NCBI GenBank assembly: GCA_035610835.1
Contig: CM069455.1
Coordinates: forward strand, 14,691,266-14,755,265
DNA from: Ophiura sarsii
Lineage: Eukaryota > Echinodermata > Ophiuroidea > Amphilepidida > Ophiuridae
Direction: 5' to 3'
Length of the DNA stretch: 64,000 bases
In this document: in pieces, positions 1 to 11,292 of the stretch
Layout of the letters: every line of letters starts with the position of its first letter
Numbering within the stretch: position 1 is the stretch's first letter
Position numbers and translations under genes: made by a program
The notes under the pieces: model-generated
Seen by the model: only the letters and a program-made list of their open reading frames with translations
What the model was told of the DNA's origin: nothing
The model's database searches: none

Positions 1-25
1 TTTATACAAAGTATGATATACTTAC

Positions 26-106
26 GTAGACAGATGTACTGGGTGGGGGTGTAGAAACAGTTTTCTACGGCTGTGCATGGGTTGCTTGAACAGGGTGTGG
101 TGTCAA
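26..106 (-). CDS. Mosaic LRP/HYR/kringle protein, small cysteine-rich exon (leftmost visible exon)
   Basis: An 81-base exon, 27 codons, bounded by a polypyrimidine-AG acceptor (TTTTAACAG) and a strong GTAAGTAT donor. It is phase 1 at both ends, like every HYR, kringle and LDLa exon of this gene, so it splices in frame after the exon at 1976-2137. It encodes about 27 residues with four cysteines, including the motif SSNPCTAVENC. This NPC...C spacing resembles the first half of the neighbouring exon's module, so it is probably the start of another cysteine-rich or EGF-like unit continuing beyond the window edge. Function unknown. The exon is too short for an ORF scan; it is supported by the splice sites, the phase and the cysteine motif. 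Confidence 0.6.
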
Positions 107-1975
107 CTGTTAAAAGAAATTGAATATATTTTAATAGGTATGACAATTTCCATGGAAACCAAGACTGGGATTCTGTAGTGTTCTTTTTTCTTTATTTTTC
201 CATAATTGCTTGGATATTAAAATATTTATGAAGCTCACATCTTGGTATAGATATGCCGTTTAGTCCCTTTCCCGAGAGTTAGGACGAGAAACTAGTTATT
301 ATTTTTGTTTGGCCCAATAACTGCATATTATTTAGTACAGATTCAAAACAAATAATTGTGTCTCGGAGATATCATATGTAAGAGAGATGGAATATTAACA
401 CTTTCCACACGGCTATTGAAAATTTAATACAAAACAGAATTTTCAGAAACTTTTCCCAACTTTCAAGATCAATCTCAAGGATTTCCGAACCAATACTAGA
501 CAAGTTTGTACTTATTTTAAAGCATTTCTCATGGTGATTCCAAATATGGTAATTAAGATCAATAATTTTGAAATATTTGAAACATTTTGTGAAATTTTGG
601 AATGTCGTCTGCAGACACCTGCCGCTTGGAAAGTGTTAAGATATGACAAATGTCATTGTTCTTTTGTTAAAAAGGAATTCAAACCATTTATATGCATATT
701 TATATAACGAATATGATACATAAACTTTGAGCTGGAGTGAAACTTATGTGTATAATTGTAGCAATTTTACTTTTATCACTATATCATGTAAAGTGTAAAA
801 TAGGGTCACATTTCTTTGTGTAACACCAATTAAAAATGTAGTGTTTCTTTTTTAAAAAGCCTCCCTTCTCACTTTCTGTCATATTAATGGTCAATTTTGT
901 TTATCTTTAAATTGACAAAAAAACCTTCAAATTGCAAAAAAGCCAGTACTATGAGAAACTATGATTAATTTGAAGTGGCTTTTAACACTGTTTTGAGAAA
1001 GATTCCCTACACCCCTTCACATGGAATTCAATGGCGCTTTATTTGTAACACATTTATGATATTGATTGACAATTGATATTTAACAGTTAATCTCTAAGCT
1101 TTTTCTTTTCATTATTCATTCTAATTCTTTTGTTAACATAGTTGAATTATGTACTTGGCAATGCATCACTTGTAATAACCTTTTTGGTGTTTCTATATTG
1201 ACCACTGAATTCTTCCATCACACTTCATCGCACAGCCTGTTATTTTTCCACTTGAAAGATAACAGCCTCTGCCGAGACGTTATTTTTCAAGTGGCCAGTT
1301 ACCAGATATAACAGGCTCTGCAGTAAGATGGTAACAAAAGGAATACAATGGATAACATGACAAAGGAAAAGGGCTAGAAGTATATTCCGAGTTAAGTACC
1401 TCTCGAGTACCAGTAATCTGCTTGCGCTTGGTCCCAGCGAGAGAACTTGAATAGCCCGCCCGATTGAAATGGTTCATTCAGGACAACCTGCGTTACGATC
1501 ACTGATACAGCTGAACGAACACAATCGCACGAAGTTGGTCTATTGGAAATTACCCTGGGTGACCTGTACTGAATATTAACTAAGAAGACATTTTCCTGGC
1601 GTCAACCGCTGCTATCAACAAACAATTGCTATTTTATATTTCTTATATTTGCTTATGACAAAACATCGAAAATCCGATCAAATTATGTCAAAACCTTCAA
1701 TTTTCAGCGAATTTCACTTCAGCCTTTCAGTGTTAGGTATTGAGATATTTTGGGTGATCATCGAAGCCTCAATCATACTCTTGTAACGCTCCCATACATT
1801 TATTTCTAAATAATAAATAAAAATAATTTCTATGGGGAATTTTTGTTGACTAAAGGTAAACAGCCGATTATTCCATTGAATTGGAGGTCAAATTTTATTT
1901 AAGGCAAATAAAGTTAGATCTCATGAGAGGATAAATGCATAAGCGCTTGGAGCCCTACTGTCTGTACATCCTTAC
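107..1975. other. Intron; no gene seen, one small palindrome
   Basis: AT-rich intron sequence between two exons of the mosaic gene. I see no further cysteine-rich exon. Around 1231-1320 there is a small imperfect inverted repeat (AGCCTGTTAT near the left end, ATAACAGGCT near the right end, with inner complementary CCACTTGAAA and TTTCAAGTGG), the size of a small foldback element. Confidence 0.5.
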
Positions 1976-2137
1976 CGGTAAAACAGTCCACTCTAGCGCC
2001 ATTGACATTGTAGTACTCCGCATAGCATCCTCCGCAATAGTTGGGTGTACAGATGGCGTCTGGCTGGGATGGGCAGTTGTTGACATCGCAAGGATTGGCG
2101 GCACAGCTGGCAGGCTGAACACCGTCTGGACAACCTC
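1976..2137 (-). CDS. Mosaic protein exon: CGGC cysteine-rich module
   Basis: A 162-base phase 1-1 exon (54 codons) between a TTCCCCTTCAG acceptor and a GTAAGGATG donor. The peptide has nine cysteines and contains the string NPCDVNNCP followed by PNYCGGCYAEYY and VDC. I recognise this NPC...CP...NYCGGC...VxC pattern as a small extracellular module found in invertebrate secreted mosaic proteins, but I cannot name a Pfam family with confidence. It lies directly downstream of the kringle exon, and the matching phase makes it part of the same protein. A biochemical role cannot be inferred from the sequence. Confidence 0.72.
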
Positions 2138-2697
2138 CTGAAGGGGAATTTATTTGACAAATATTAATGATCCCATTTCTCTGGTGGGGACATTATTAGC
2201 CTAAGGTCACGAATTTTTCGCATCGCGGAATTGTGGTTAAACGCGGAAATTGACATTTTGATAAGTAAAAAATGCACAAAAAAACGTCCAAAACACAAGA
2301 TTTATAAATAGTCTTAAATAAAACAATATAAATATTAAAAAACGATACGTAATAAAACAAAACGAACCAATTATAAAACTCCGCGATATTGAGGGTCGGC
2401 TACCGCTACAGTAATAAGGTAAGCCTAAAAAACTAAAATGTTTTTCTGTAAAGTGTGTTTATTTTGGTTTTATAGATCGTAAATTTTAAGCTTTCTTGGG
2501 GAAAATTACATCACAGAAAAATGCAAAATTTACAAAGCGGATGAACGCGGAATTCGACAGTTACAAAGCAGAAAATTCATGACTTTACATTAGCCGGTTT
2601 GTTAATATTTGTTATTATATCGTCTATTGTAAACTCTGTGGGTTGGTAAACTGCTTTATATTATACAATCGTGCACAATTAATGATTTGAATCTCAC
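2138..2697. other. Intron; nothing recognised
   Basis: AT-rich intron of 560 bases between the CGGC-module exon and the kringle exon, with no ORF or repeat I can assign. Confidence 0.5.
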
Positions 2698-2991
2698 CAT
2701 TTGAGCCTTGGCAGGTAGCACTAGCGAGTCCTACGTTGCAATACTCCCATCGTTGGCCAGAATCTGTCGTGAAACACCAAGCTCCTTCTGGCTCACTGTC
2801 TGGGTTCCTGCAATAGTTGTGGTCACCGAGGCCTGCGTTGGGATGATTTGCTGGCGTCCGATCGTGGGGATGAGGGCTTTGAGCTGTCCACTGTTGGCAC
2901 TGTCTGCCGCTGCGGCTTACTGATATATCCCCACGGTAGTCACGTCCCAATGGATCTATGTAGCATTCCGTGCTCGACAGATTGCTAACAT
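2698..2991 (-). CDS. Mosaic protein exon: kringle domain
   Basis: A 294-base phase 1-1 exon (98 codons) with acceptor TGTATTTTAG and donor GTGAGATT. It encodes one complete kringle: six cysteines in canonical order (ECY, GRQCQQW, NYCRNPD, GAWCFT, WEYCNVG, ATC), with the typical DYRG near the start, HDRTPANHPNAGL in the middle and the NPD...AWCFT core. Kringles are disulfide-bonded binding domains of secreted and surface proteins such as plasminogen, HGF, ROR and Kremen. No protease domain is seen nearby, so a binding role is more likely than a protease. The exon lies 3' of three HYR exons and 5' of the CGGC exon, all in the same phase. Confidence 0.9.
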
Positions 2992-3697
2992 CTAAAATAC
3001 AAGTGTATAGCGATGCTTCATTAAAATTACAGGTCAAAGTCACAAACATACTGTAACACCAATCTAATCGACCAACTACAACTGATGTGCCTAGTTCTTT
3101 GCCTTTACGATCCTTTACATTCATTTTAGAACAAATGTAAGCTCCTCAAATTAAGTTCAGAAATAGTTACAGTACAGATTTTGAGACGTTCATATTGTGT
3201 TACATATCAATGGAAAGCCACTGTGTTCCTTTTCCAACAATACCACATTTGTATATAGACCATGTAACCTCTTGTTGATCAACAATGTTAAGTGCTCGGT
3301 TCCATTCCATGCATGAGGGAACATGCATTGACTGCTGCATTGACTGCTGTTGTTACAGATGACTGGTTTGGTTTATTGTATGGCTTATAATTGATACCAC
3401 TTCAAATGCGCGCGCATACCGGCAGGCAAGCTTTTGTGTGGCACTGTAATTTTGAGCGCACACCGGCAAGCTTTTGTTTGCTGCTGTTGCTGCGACGATA
3501 CAGGTGACATCGACTATAATAGCAATCACTTGGTTTCAGTGGTCAGCCACTTGTAGAGAGATGCTCTATTGAGCACCAAACAATGGTACATTCAGATTGA
3601 GATTTGTTTTGCTGTTCTTTTTTTAATACAAATGGCGATCACTTGTTTGATAAGAAATATGACTTGTAAATACCCTCATTGTAAATCAAATTAAAAC
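2992..3697. other. Intron; low-complexity sequence
   Basis: Intron between the third HYR exon and the kringle exon. Around 3400-3530 two short stretches resemble each other (CCGGCAGGCAAGC and CACCGGCAAGC, each followed by TTTTGT). No gene is seen. Confidence 0.45.
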
Positions 3698-3952
3698 TTT
3701 CAACACTGAATTCGCAAAAAGCGGCGTTGCCAGTGGCATCTGAGAATGTATACGTCACCAGAGTGTTTCCAAGAGGGAAGGAGGATCCGGGAGCGTGGGA
3801 TCTGGCAACGTTAGGGGCAGCACCAGAGTTATCGATGGCAGTTGGCTCTAACCAGATGACTGAAATTTGCGTTCCAGGAAGCGAGTTTTCGGTGATGCCC
3901 AATGGGCAGTTGCTGATTACTGGAGCGATTGCGTCAACTAGGCTGCCTCCAT
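3698..3952 (-). CDS. Mosaic protein exon: HYR domain 3
   Basis: A 255-base phase 1-1 exon (85 codons), acceptor CCACTTTCTCAG, donor GTTTTAATT (weaker than the others). It encodes a hyalin-repeat (HYR) domain, an immunoglobulin-like fold of extracellular matrix and surface proteins first described in sea urchin hyalin. Diagnostic strings are APVISNCP, IWLEPTAIDNSG, FPLGNTLVTYTFSDATGN and FCEFSV, with the paired cysteines CP and FCEF. It is strikingly similar to the exon at 5710-5970: the stretches TAIDNSGAAP and VARSHAPGSSFP are shared exactly, which points to recent exon duplication. Confidence 0.9.
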
Positions 3953-5709
3953 CTGAGAAAGTGGGATGAAAAAAGAGGAAGCATTGAAATTGACGCCACA
4001 TTATCTGGATGCCAAGATGGTTGCCCATTTTAAAATTGAATGTGCTGGCATCAAATGAGATGCTACAATTAAACAATGTGTTCGAACAATTGACATGTTT
4101 TTACCCAAACACAAGCAGTTTGGGTCATAACCCCCTCCCATTCCCCGATCAATTGTGCTGATGTGATATAATGGTGGAAACATTGTGCGATTCAATATCA
4201 CTTTACTTCAGACCTATAAATTGTTAGAACAATATTTTTCAACATTGTAGCTTGTCAAAGTAATTAAACTACGGTCATCAAAGCAACAGACATTTGGAAA
4301 GTGGGGAACCCTTCAGCAAGTTCAGAATGTTCATTGTTCAGTAAATTCGCACCATTAAGTTCGTGCACCGAACTCCTGGCAAACTTGAGTTCCATTATTT
4401 GTTATTTTATTTGTTCCGTCGAGTTTTGTTTTAAACCAATCTTTTATTTCAAGTGTGAAACTTACGGCATCATACGCTTGTGAGTAACCAATTAACAGAG
4501 CTTTTATATCTCCATATCAACCATACCACCATTGTTACTGTATCTCCGATTGGCTAAATGTATTGTATAACACTCTTTGTAACCAATCAAAATTGTACTA
4601 AGATGCCGACAGGCAGGTAGTGCTTAGGGGGTTTAACATCTCCCAATCCTAAAACTTGGCAAAGCTGATGAGGCAAAATCGCATATTAAAAATTACATTT
4701 GCTGGCATATATTCCATGAATATCAGCGTGTTTTTATTGACTGCATATATGCTTGCTAACTGATTAAAATCACCCAATAAAAACTGATTGAGTTGAGTTT
4801 CCCGGCGGAAAGCAGAAGCAGAAGCAAAAGCAGGCAGGATCACATGGTTTGATCTCACTGGCATTAAAGGTTATCACATGTACAGGGCGAGTCGGAAAGA
4901 ATGGGCACTTTTTTTTACAAAAGCGTCACAAAAGATGTAGGCATGCATATTCCAAATCAATGGTAGCGCTTTTAATCTACAATTTGGCTTTCAGTCAAAA
5001 GAAGAATTTTAAAAATCATTTCGTTATCATGTTACCCTAATTTGAGTAAAGCCCCAAAATCTGAAGCAAATCCACGGAATGGTTGAATTATCAAGCCACT
5101 CCTAAAAGTATTATAATAGAGTTTACCTCCTGAATCGGTAGATATGCCTCCTTTTGCTTTTCCTTCTGGATTTCAGGCTTTTTATTACTCATAATTACAG
5201 ATCTATTTATTTCCAGTCATTTAAATATATTGTATCCAACATTCGTGTGCCTTTTCATTTTTTTCAATAGTTTCATTTATCAGCATCTCTGAATCCGGCA
5301 ACCAACAATACAATGGGTTATTAACATTCGTTGGATTGGCTTTAAAATACCGGGTTCTACTCAAATGGTTGCAACTTTATGACGCAATGTTCGAATTCAA
5401 AAATTCTCTTTTTGAATGAAAGCCAAATATGTGTTCTTTGTAACACTATTTTGTTTTGAATATGCAGGCCTAATATTTCTGTGGCGCTTTCAACAACAAA
5501 ATGCCCGTTCTTTCAGACTCGCTCTGTAGGTCATCAGCAGCCCGCAATTGTCTATCGATACCCGCAATCAGTTGGCAATAAAAACACATCTCACTCTCGT
5601 GAAACCAGTTATTGGTCCACCTTTATCAACCGGAAAACCTTCTAAGATTATCATGCTATGTCAACATTGAAAAGCCTGTAAATCGCATACGGGAAAACCT
5701 TAATCTCAC
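3953..5709. other. Intron between HYR exons; no gene seen
   Basis: About 1.76 kb of AT-rich intron. Short ORFs here show no domain, signal or composition that suggests coding. No transposon with clear ends was recognised. Confidence 0.5.
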
Positions 5710-5970
5710 CTTTAATTTCAACATTGAATTCACAAAGCGCAGAGTTGCCAGCAGCATCAGAGAATACATAGGTCACTAAAGTGTTTCCAACGGGGAAAGA
5801 GGATCCAGGAGCGTGGGATCTAGCAACGTCAGGGGCAGCACCGGAGTTGTCGATCGCGGTCGGCTCCAACCAGATTATGGAATTTTGTGTACCGGGAAAC
5901 GAGGTCTCTGAAAAGCCGGATGGGCAGTTGCTGATCACTGGGGATATGGTGTCCAATGAGCCGCTTCCGT
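5710..5970 (-). CDS. Mosaic protein exon: HYR domain 2
   Basis: A 261-base phase 1-1 exon (87 codons), acceptor TTCAATTATCAG, donor GTGAGATTA. It encodes an HYR domain with SPVISNCPSG, IIWLEPTAIDNSG, FPVGNTLVTYVFSDAAGN and LCEFNVEI. The domain pattern (PxISNCP at the start, W.xPxAxDNSG in the middle, G.T.V.Y.FSDxxGN.xxCxF at the end) is complete. It is the closest relative of the exon at 3698-3952. HYR domains are usually adhesion or ligand-binding units outside the cell; the specific ligand is unknown. Confidence 0.92.
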
Positions 5971-6455
5971 CTGATAATTGAAACAGAAAGTTATCAAGTG
6001 AATCTTGTGCCCTTCACATAAAACATTCCAAGATCAAGCCATCATTAAGTCCTACCTTATTCAGAATTTCACTTGACATTTTTCCATGATTAAAGCTCTA
6101 AATATTATGATATAAAATTGGTTCCAAATTGACTAGAATTGCGAGGCTTGTATTTATCTGTGCGCAAAAGAATCCCATCCGTCAAAAATGTATTGGTTAT
6201 TAGTTGTTCGTTCGTACATCATGCACACTCACCAATATATGCGTCGGTACGGATTCTATTTGTGCACGCTCATAAATATAATTAAGTGTCACAATTTTTC
6301 GCCCAATTGGAACTGATTGATCTATACAAGTGTTAACGGAATATTCCAAATTTTAAATTTGTTACCACACTACAGTATTGCCGTTTTGCAGGTGAAGTGC
6401 AAACCAGACCCTTTTCTTTGCATGGCACGAACGTTCAAAAGTTAACACAGTACAA

Positions 6456-7079
6456 CCAGTCAGCTGTAGAACGGAGCCCCGTTTCAATTGAGGGCGCTCT
6501 TTTTTACACGGCGATTCATAAAGTGACGGAAGTCCGTCGCCCGCCGGAATACGAACAAAAACCACTTTTCAATAGAGGGCGGGGAACGTCCTCACGTCAC
6601 AGTAATTTTTAAAATTCATAAAAAGCCGATTTTGCCGATTTTAAACAACGAAATAACTCTTATCACAGAGATAACTGTTACAAAGGCATCACTTCTGAAC
6701 ACTGTTGGGCTTATATTTAATGTAACAATTATCACATTTACCCTAAAAATTCTTAATTGGTGTTATCTCGTCTAGAAAATGGTGGTCTCATCGCAGCAAA
6801 CCGGTAAAAAAAGACATAATCTTAGCTTGTGTCGTGTGATGTTGGGGTCAAAGGTTAAATTAAGTTAGACTAAATCATCGAACTGGATATCACAAGGAGT
6901 TCTGGTACCTTATGCTGCCATCAACTCGATGGATAGTCACTTTTTATGCAGATAATTGGGCGTAAAAAGCGAAAATTCAATAATTGCGCAAATTGACGGG
7001 TGTGCGTTACCTTGTTACGTATACCCGTCGTTTTAGAGCGCCCTCAATTGAAACGGGGCCCCGTTCTACAGCGGACTGG
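6456..7079. mobile_element. Non-autonomous DNA transposon with about 45-bp inverted ends and 5-bp target duplication
   Basis: Both ends read inward as CCAGTCMGCTGTAGAACGG followed by a shared GCCCCGTTTCAATTGAGGG and GCGCTC, one on each strand. The element is flanked by TACAA on both sides (6451-6455 and 7080-7084), which fits a 5-bp target-site duplication. The 624-bp interior has no transposase-like ORF, so it is a MITE-like derivative. A diverged partial relative of its right half lies at about 47,578-47,800. The superfamily is not assigned. It sits in the intron between HYR exons. Confidence 0.65.
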
Positions 7080-7284
7080 TACAAGGCCCAGGGAAAAGGG
7101 GAAAATCAAAATACCTTGGGCCAATGTCGTCCAGAAAGAGTGAATTTACACAAAATCTATTACAAAAGCCCTTCTGTGCAAGTGGATTTGACAAAAGCAT
7201 ATTTGCCACATAACCCAATATTGTCCGATTTCAGTAACACTTCCCTTCAACAGTCGCAATCCTATTATAAAAACGTAGACTCAC

Positions 7285-7385
7285 CAGATAGAGAAATGGT
7301 AAATTCACATGTAGCCTCCCGGACGGATAGCTGAATGTGTACATATAGTACACTCTGGACGGTTCAATCCATGTCGATTTCACAC
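7285..7385 (-). pseudogene. Decayed HYR exon (3' part)
   Basis: On the minus strand this stretch aligns with the end of the intact HYR exon at 7961-8215: both have TTCAGC, then a CCGTC, then a GGC..CATG...GAATTTACCA-type ending. A good GTGAGTC donor survives at 7284. A deletion of about four bases near the GGN-GAGGCC part shifts the frame. A second fragment matching the middle of the same exon (ACGCCCTCGGTTG on the plus strand) lies at about 7862-7910, so the old exon appears split by an insertion. This is a relic of a fourth tandem HYR exon. Confidence 0.55.
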
Positions 7386-7861
7386 CCTAATTGGCTCGCC
7401 TATAGGTTTACATGCTAAAGGAGTGTTACAAAATGCCAAATTTCTCGCTTATAAGCGACTGGATTTTTCAATTTGACATTTTCCTTAAATATCATGATAT
7501 CTTTGATCATTTAATCAAAACAATTATACATGGTATCCCCGAAAGTTCTGCGAAATTAGCCCCAGAGTTGGACAACTGGTGTAGCGCCCTCATTTATCAG
7601 AAAAAGTTGAAATGTTTCCAGAACATTTACAACCAAACTGCATCCAAAAAACCTACAAAATGCATTGAAAATATTTCTTTTTGCAATGTGGTATTAGGTG
7701 ATAGTCCCAAAATCAGGATTAAACTACAACTTTAATCATTTGGGAGCAATAAGTATCATTTCTGAATAATTCTATAATCATTGGGCCACAGGATGCCCAG
7801 CTGACACAAACAAGTTTGATTGACTTCTGCAAGGAATGAAATTAATTACTGGTGTGGAATC
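7386..7861. other. Intron; probable insertion splitting the decayed HYR exon
   Basis: This stretch separates the two pieces that resemble the intact HYR exon. It contains a 107-codon plus-strand ORF (7412-7735) with no recognisable motif. I see no clear inverted ends or target duplication and leave it unassigned. Confidence 0.35.
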
Positions 7862-7960
7862 TGCCGCGCAGAATGAACGCCCTCGGTTGAGGGTAGTTGG
7901 ATTGAGTAACTCAATTTTTAAATTACTAAGAGATAATTAACATTATCATTTCAAACCTAC

Positions 7961-8215
7961 CAGCAATTGATATGGTAAACTCGCATGAGGCCTCATTGCC
8001 AGACGGATCGCTGAACGTGTAGCGCACTTGGAATGGGTCCATATCGCGATTGACAAACGCCCTCGGTTGTTGGTAGTTGGAGAAGATCAATGTTGCCTCG
8101 CCAGAATTGTCCGTTGCTGTTGGAGCGGTCCATTCTATCAGGGTGAAGACTGTTGTGGCCTGGGCAGTGATATCGGATGGACAGTTGCTGATCACTGGTA
8201 AAATAAGGTCTGCAC
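7961..8215 (-). CDS. Mosaic protein exon: HYR domain 1
   Basis: A 255-base phase 1-1 exon (85 codons), acceptor TTTTTTATCAG, donor GTAGGTTTG. It encodes an HYR domain: PVISNCPSDI, EWTAPTATDNSGEA, PFQVRYTFSDPSGNEASCEF. It is more diverged from the other two HYR units than they are from each other and has the classical FQV.YTFSDPSGN core. It is the first domain after the last EGF module, so the protein changes here from a receptor-like EGF/YWTD region to a matrix-like HYR region. Confidence 0.93.
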
Positions 8216-8641
8216 CTGATAAAAAATTGATATATATAATTGTTATAAGTACATTGTATGGGATGACACTTTCTATTTATGGAATGAGACAAAAAGCAAA
8301 ATCCGATTGACACCCTGTGTATGCACAAATCCTAAAATGTTCGCTTACAAGTTACACCCCCTACACACCGATATCATTGAGTGAGCTTGTATTGAATGAC
8401 AGAATGTCCCATTTTAAAAGTTGTTAAATAATGTTTAGTAGTGTGTGTATCCACCACGTTGGTGTATCAATTGACGACATCGATTTCTCATAGTGTTGAT
8501 GAGGCGCGCTACTCGATATGGAAGTCCAACTCTTGTGGTACCAGAAATTTAGCAACTTTTAAAATGGGTCATTCCACCATTCAATACGTGCTCACTTGAG
8601 CATGACAGAACCTGTTGATTTGAAATTTTGGTCAAGTATAG

Positions 8642-8935
8642 GTAAGAACCTCATAACAATTTGACAGAAAACCCATTTCAACCCAATGTATATTTTTGAA
8701 AATAATAGGGAAACCTTAAAGGGGAACTTACTTCTTTTGAAGTGTTTATATTAGTCTCAGGTTTAAGAGTGCAGTCCATAAACAAATATTTTAATAATCA
8801 TTTGACTGAAAATCCCATTTCATTCCAATGTATTGTTTTGGAAATATAAGGGAACCCCTAAAGGGGAACTTACCTCTTTTGAAGTGTTTATATACCTTTT
8901 GAAGTGTTTATAAGGTATATTAGTCTCAGTCTTAA
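8642..8935. repeat. Imperfect tandem duplication in an intron
   Basis: A unit of about 150 bases, carrying CCCATTTCA, CCAATGTAT, GGAAAC/CCCTTAAAGGGGAACTTAC and CTTTTGAAGTGTTTATA, occurs twice in a row with small differences. The second copy has an extra internal repeat of the GAAGTGTTTATA part. No gene is seen in the surrounding 8216-8941 intron. Confidence 0.5.
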
Positions 8936-8941
8936 ACTATA

Positions 8942-9635
8942 CAGGGTGTATCAACAAAATTAGGACACTTTTTCATGACGGTGTAATACTTGTTATAATC
9001 ATTGGACCATGACCAATTTAGTCTCAATGTAAAGCCCAATTAATTATTATGATATCCTGAAGATATGAGATCAATCCGATGAAAAATAAGAACACTAGCA
9101 TAATTTGCGTAAACCATGTCATTTACTGGTTTGTACAATGGGATTTACATGTATAGTCCAGTAAATAACATGGTTTACGTTTCAATACGTTTCAATAATT
9201 ATAAACATAGAAAATAATCTATCAGTCAATAGCAAAGATTAGTTTGGTAATCCATTTAATTCTGGCACAAATCAATACTGGCTAAATAGGCCTAATCCAC
9301 AAATCAGATGCATGCATATTCTGTGCAAATTAAAAAAGTTCTCGAACCCACACTGTAGATGGTTCATTAGCATGATAAGAAGTAGAATTGGCATAAATAG
9401 TGTGCACGTTCCTCTACTGTTACTGTGTGAATGACCATTGTACATACTACAAAATAGATTGCCTTGCCTAATAGGTCACAATTTCCTTAATTAATAATGG
9501 ATTTTTCTCATCTTTTCAGGATTTTATCTTTATCGGTTGTTCTTTACATTAAAATAAAAATTGGTCATGCTTCAGTGATTTAACAAGGATTTAAACCATC
9601 ATCAAAAAGTGTCCTAATTTTTTTGATACACCCTG
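8942..9635. mobile_element. Tc1/mariner-type MITE with TA target duplication
   Basis: The ends are inverted copies of CAGGGTGTATCAA followed by AAATTAGGACACTTTTT, about 33 bp long with one or two mismatches, and the element is bounded by TA on both sides. The length is 694 bp and no transposase ORF is present. TA target and this type of terminal sequence are typical of the IS630/Tc1/mariner group. Inside there is a second short palindrome around 9118-9175 (ATTTACTGG and CCAGTAAAT). Confidence 0.75.
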
Positions 9636-9776
9636 TATATATTTTGAAATGGACTGTGTGTAAAAATATCCGTCAGTTTTTGGAAATTCAATTAAAATAA
9701 CCTCACCACAATCTTGCTCATGGCTCCATTGGGACAGTCTATATCGTGATGGCCTCTATCAGTAGCGTATCTCCCA

Positions 9777-9802
9777 GGGGGGGGGGGGGGGGGGGGGGGG
9801 GG
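9777..9802 (+). repeat. Poly-G tract
   Basis: A long run of G directly follows CAGTAGCGTATCTCCC. The same GGCGTA-like lead-in precedes other poly-G runs in this window (51.2 and 57.7 kb). The remainder of the 9636-10164 intron shows nothing else. Confidence 0.8.
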
Positions 9803-10164
9803 TCATGGCCGGCAGAGTGCCCTCCCTGACCGGGAAGAACAGCTGAAACTACCGGGCTAAAAGGTGGCAGTGAATTTTAATTTTTGTAAATACAGTTGGC
9901 GGATGTGGGCGAGGGCCCAATTTTTGAGTCTGGTGGGTTAATATTTGCACTGTTGGTTACTTATCGAGCTCGATTTTTGTAAAGTTAAAGTCTACCGGGA
10001 GAAATACCCTTTGCCGCGGTTCCCTCAAACAAGTGATCCCAGATACGCCCCTGGCCTCTATTGTTACCAATGTAAGCTTTGTGATGAGAAGACACTCCCA
10101 GGGCAGTAATACATTTCTTGGAAGGAAAACCAATATCTATTTAAAGGCATGATTGCACATGAAC

Positions 10165-10395
10165 ATGAACTTAAAGTTCCCTTGCCATTGTCTTTTTCTG
10201 GCGCATTTGTTGGTACCGATGTGGTGAACCTTGATGGGTGTGGCGTGTGGCCGATGCATGTGTGTAAGTCGTCGGTGAGCTCCAGGCCATCGGGGCAAAG
10301 ACAGCTGTAGCGGACAGTGAGTTCGGATATTTGTGGTGCTACGACGCAGAGGTAAGAACAGCCGCCGTTGTGGTTTCCGCACTGGTTTTCGGTAA
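10165..10395 (-). CDS. Mosaic protein exon: EGF module closing the YWTD propeller
   Basis: Acceptor CTTTTCTACAG; the exon enters in phase 1, matching the previous exon's phase 1 end. It encodes ENQCGNHNGGCSYLC, then RYSCLCPDGLEL and DDLHTC, a typical LRP-type EGF with six cysteines that follows the propeller in LDL-receptor-related proteins. A Ser/Thr/Pro-rich linker follows (PSRFTTSVPTNAPEK). The donor is uncertain: three weak GT sites at exon ends 10159, 10165 and 10171 all give the required phase 1. The start is reliable and the 3' end is accurate only to within a few codons. Confidence 0.82.
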
Positions 10396-10660
10396 CTGTA
10401 GAAAAGTATAAATCAATAGACAGACCATCAGTAACTTCTCTCAGAGAGGTATGTACAAGAATACAAGAGATATTGATGAGTTACTATATAGGTCATCAAA
10501 ATTCAAGACAAACATTCTCTTTTAGTAATTGACACTATTTGAAAATACTCTTTCTTAACTTGATGCCCCGTTAAGGAAGTAATGTGTGCCTTTTCGCAGA
10601 AACCAATAGCTGCCATATGTACTTTGCTGATGTGTGAATAAGCCCCAAGTTTATACTTAC

Positions 10661-11061
10661 AGTTAGATTGGATCACTGGATGCATGATGCGAAGATTCAT
10701 TGGATTGAAGAGGTTGCTGATCACTGTCGTTATCTGGGTACCGTCAAATTTGTTGGCCTTGAAAATACCTTCTTTCTCCCAATCGCTCCAGTAGATGCTG
10801 TCCTCGAAGACGGTCACAGAGAAAGGATGAGGCAAGATGCTGTTCGAGTTGATGATGGTGCGTCTGCCAAGACCGTCAAAGTCGCAGCTGCTCAGCGTAT
10901 GTATTTTGGCGTCGACCCAGAAGAGAAGCTCAGAGAAGTAGTCAATGGCAAGTCCATTGGGCCATCTTATGTTGGTGTTCACGATGACCTGTCGTTGGGC
11001 GCCGTTCATTCCTGCACGCTCGATCTTTGGGATGATTCCCCAGTCGGTCCAGAACATGTAT
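10661..11061 (-). CDS. Mosaic protein exon: LDL-receptor class B (YWTD) repeats, blades 3-5
   Basis: A 401-base exon, acceptor TTTGTTTTTGTAG, donor GTAAGTATAA; it enters in phase 2 and leaves in phase 1. It encodes three blade signatures, YMFWTDWG, LLFWVDAKI and SIYWSDWEKEG, with the expected IERAGMNG and WPNGLAIDY spacings between them. In LDL receptor and LRPs six such blades form a beta-propeller that drives ligand release at low pH or binds partners such as Wnt inhibitors. The second signature is FWVD rather than YWTD, a tolerated variation. It ends with NPMNLRI and IQSNC, leading into the EGF exon, as in LRPs. Confidence 0.92.
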
Positions 11062-11292
11062 CTACAAAAACAAATCATTTATACAAAACAATAAGCATCA
11101 TGTTCAGAGTTTCTCTGTAGTTCACATTCTAGTTGCTACAAGTTATTGCAATATGCAAATGGAAATTCTTGTTCCTTTTTTTGCGTGATGCCAATCTTTC
11201 GACAAATTTCCAATGAACTCTCTTGGTGGTGGCAAAAATGAGTTTACCCATTATCTATTATTAGTTGAAGGCATGGAGCTGTCTGTACTCAC

